A DNA stretch of 7,183 bases from Pseudomonadota bacterium (GTDB taxonomy: Bacteria > Pseudomonadota > Alphaproteobacteria > Ferrovibrionales > Ferrovibrionaceae), in contig JAJYTL010000167.1 of the NCBI GenBank assembly GCA_021793055.1, forward strand, positions 1-7,183, written 5' to 3'. The notes under the pieces were generated by a model. That model did not search any database, was not told the DNA's origin, and saw only the letters and a program-made list of their open reading frames with translations. Shown piece after piece: positions 6,683 to 7,183 of this stretch. Positions within the stretch are counted from its first letter, which is position 1. Each line of letters starts with the position of its first letter. The translations under genes were made by a program, and so were the position numbers.

Positions 6683-6732
6683 TCAGACTACGGATCTGGG
6701 GGTTAGGAGTTCGAATCTCTTCGGGCGCGCCA
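6683..6732 (+). other. attP core: 3' part of tRNA-Arg(ACG)
   Basis: This segment folds as the 3' part of a tRNA: anticodon stem TCAGA (6683-6687) with TCTGG (6695-6699), loop CTACGGA (6688-6694, anticodon ACG at 6690-6692), T arm AGGAG-TTCGAAT-CTCTT (6705-6721), 3' acceptor strand CGGGCGC (6722-6728), discriminator G and CCA at 6730-6732. The 5' acceptor strand (expected GCGCCCG) and D arm are absent upstream, so this is not a working tRNA gene. A tRNA 3' end beside an integrase gene on a circle is the classic attP arrangement: on insertion it restores the host tRNA-Arg. The exact crossover limits cannot be seen without the integrated form. Confidence 0.85.
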
Positions 6733-7083
6733 TTTCATATCAATGGGTTAGCCAGTCGCTACGCTGGCGTAAATATCCCTCCGCATACCAAATGGATACC
6801 AAGCCCATGCGCTGCCGGGCCGTGTCAGGGCGCGCTAAGGCCCGGTTCCAGGGCGATCGCCTCCCTGGCCTCGCGCCGGCGCATCCGCATGGCGCGGCGT
6901 GGCGAGCCCGATCTCCTTACTACAAGTAAGCGGATCGCATGATAGCGCCACACCGAATAGGCCAATAAAACCAACAGATTATCGCCTATTTCGTCTCGCG
7001 ACATAATCGCAACGGATTTTCGCGGACCTGTAGCGGACCTGAGAATCATGGTTTCGCGGTTTTGAGACGGCGCTCCTGCTGGT
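6733..7083. other. Non-coding region between attP and the iterons
   Basis: I see no convincing gene in these 351 bases. They hold the right arm-like repeat (6794-6830), a perfect 6-bp hairpin CTTACT-ACA-AGTAAG (6916-6930), an AT-richer stretch at about 6940-7020 with the inverted repeat AATAGGC (6956-6962) / GCCTATT (6984-6990), and two copies of GCGGACCTG 11 bp apart (7022-7030, 7033-7041). With the neighbouring iterons this could be the replication origin and its unwinding region, or the distal arm of attP. Confidence 0.5.
6794..6830. repeat. Candidate integrase arm site, right of attP
   Basis: GGATACCAAGCC followed by CATG and ending CGTGTCAGGG (6821-6830) repeats the block at 6583-6608 with a longer internal spacer. 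A further half-copy, GCATACCAAA, lies 11 bp upstream at 6783-6792, one helical turn away. It is probably an integrase-binding arm on the other side of the core, though this is unproven. Confidence 0.45.
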
Positions 7084-7183
7084 CGGTTCACTCACTTGTC
7101 ACGGCTCGCTCTTTCCCTCCGGTTCACTCTGGCCGCGCGGCTCGCTCCGGCTTCACGGTTCTCTCTCGCCCGTCGGCTCGCTC
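7084..7183. repeat. 18-bp-period iteron array (candidate origin or binding site)
   Basis: Six copies of the decamer CGGYTCDCTC (D = A, G or T) start at 7084, 7102, 7120, 7138, 7156 and 7174, exactly 18 bp apart. The 8-bp spacers are unrelated. The copies alternate between CGGTTCACTC (third such copy CGGTTCTCTC) and CGGCTCGCTC, giving a 36-bp super-period. On the circle the last three copies are also bases 5-14, 23-32 and 41-50, and the array ends at about 58, against the stop of the DUF5681 gene. A strict period with only a core conserved is typical of direct-repeat protein-binding sites such as origin iterons. An AT-richer stretch lies on the attP side at about 6940-7020. Origin function is inferred. 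Confidence 0.7.
7134..7183. repeat. Terminal direct repeat, right copy (circular contig overlap)
   Basis: Exact second copy of bases 1-50. Joining the two ends makes the iteron array continuous and places the end of the DUF5681 gene directly beside it. There is no terminal inverted repeat or transposase, so this is not an insertion-sequence end. Confidence 0.9.

Noticed and set aside
6640..6732. A complete, working tRNA-Arg gene
   Set aside because: The 5' acceptor strand and D arm are missing; only the anticodon arm to CCA can be folded.
6825..7091. An 88-codon minus-strand reading frame in the region right of attP
   Set aside because: It begins with GTG inside the first iteron, its internal ATGs (7049, 7004) lack ribosome binding sites, and its Arg-rich translation resembles no protein I know; it also runs through repeats and the AT-rich segment.
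7084..7183. The 18-bp array as a CRISPR or as a six-residue protein repeat
   Set aside because: Repeat and spacer (10 and 8 bp) are far too short for CRISPR and no cas genes are present. As protein, the plus frame has no good start codon and follows a stop at 7063, so coding is unlikely.

Overview
The window looks like one complete small circular mobile element, read as a linear contig. The first 50 bases recur exactly as the last 50 (1-50 = 7134-7183), so the real molecule is probably a circle of about 7133 bp. The DNA is GC-rich. All nine supported genes lie on the minus strand. The segment at 6683-6732 matches the 3' part of a proteobacterial tRNA-Arg(ACG), including an encoded CCA. The high GC and the tRNA type suggest an alphaproteobacterial host; this is an inference, and the genus cannot be read from the sequence.

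Layout in the direction of transcription (minus strand, high to low coordinates). The recombination module holds attP in a tRNA-Arg 3' end (6683-6732), flanked by repeated arm-like sequences, followed by a P4-type tyrosine integrase (6547-5348) with all catalytic residues. Next are an unrecognised 243-aa helical protein (5278-4547) and a 68-aa AlpA/excisionase-like helix-turn-helix protein (4478-4272). The replication module is a zinc-ribbon/Toprim primase-like protein (4205-3318) and a P-loop ATPase, probably the helicase (3321-1543). Four small genes follow: a TubC-docking-like protein (1546-1127), a 70-aa hypothetical (1130-918), a zinc-ribbon protein (868-509) and a DUF5681 protein (512-57). 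Most neighbours from primase to DUF5681 overlap as ATGA, so this is very probably one translationally coupled operon.

Two separate iteron-like arrays stand out. One has an 18-bp period and runs across the contig ends (7084-7183 continuing into 1-58), between the last operon gene and attP, next to an AT-richer stretch. The other is a set of eleven 9-mers (GGTGACGCT or its complement) inside the 3' end of the ATPase gene. There it is translated in three different frames, so the repeat seems to be kept as DNA and not as protein. Both are candidate replication or partner-protein binding sites.

Taken together: integrase, tRNA attP, AlpA-like regulator, primase and helicase, with no capsid, tail, lysis, relaxase or conjugation genes. 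This is the plan of an excised, replicating integrative element of the P4-like satellite kind. The DUF5681 protein, a family often seen beside phage terminases, hints at packaging by a helper phage. The satellite reading is inference; an integrative plasmid or mobilizable element remains possible.
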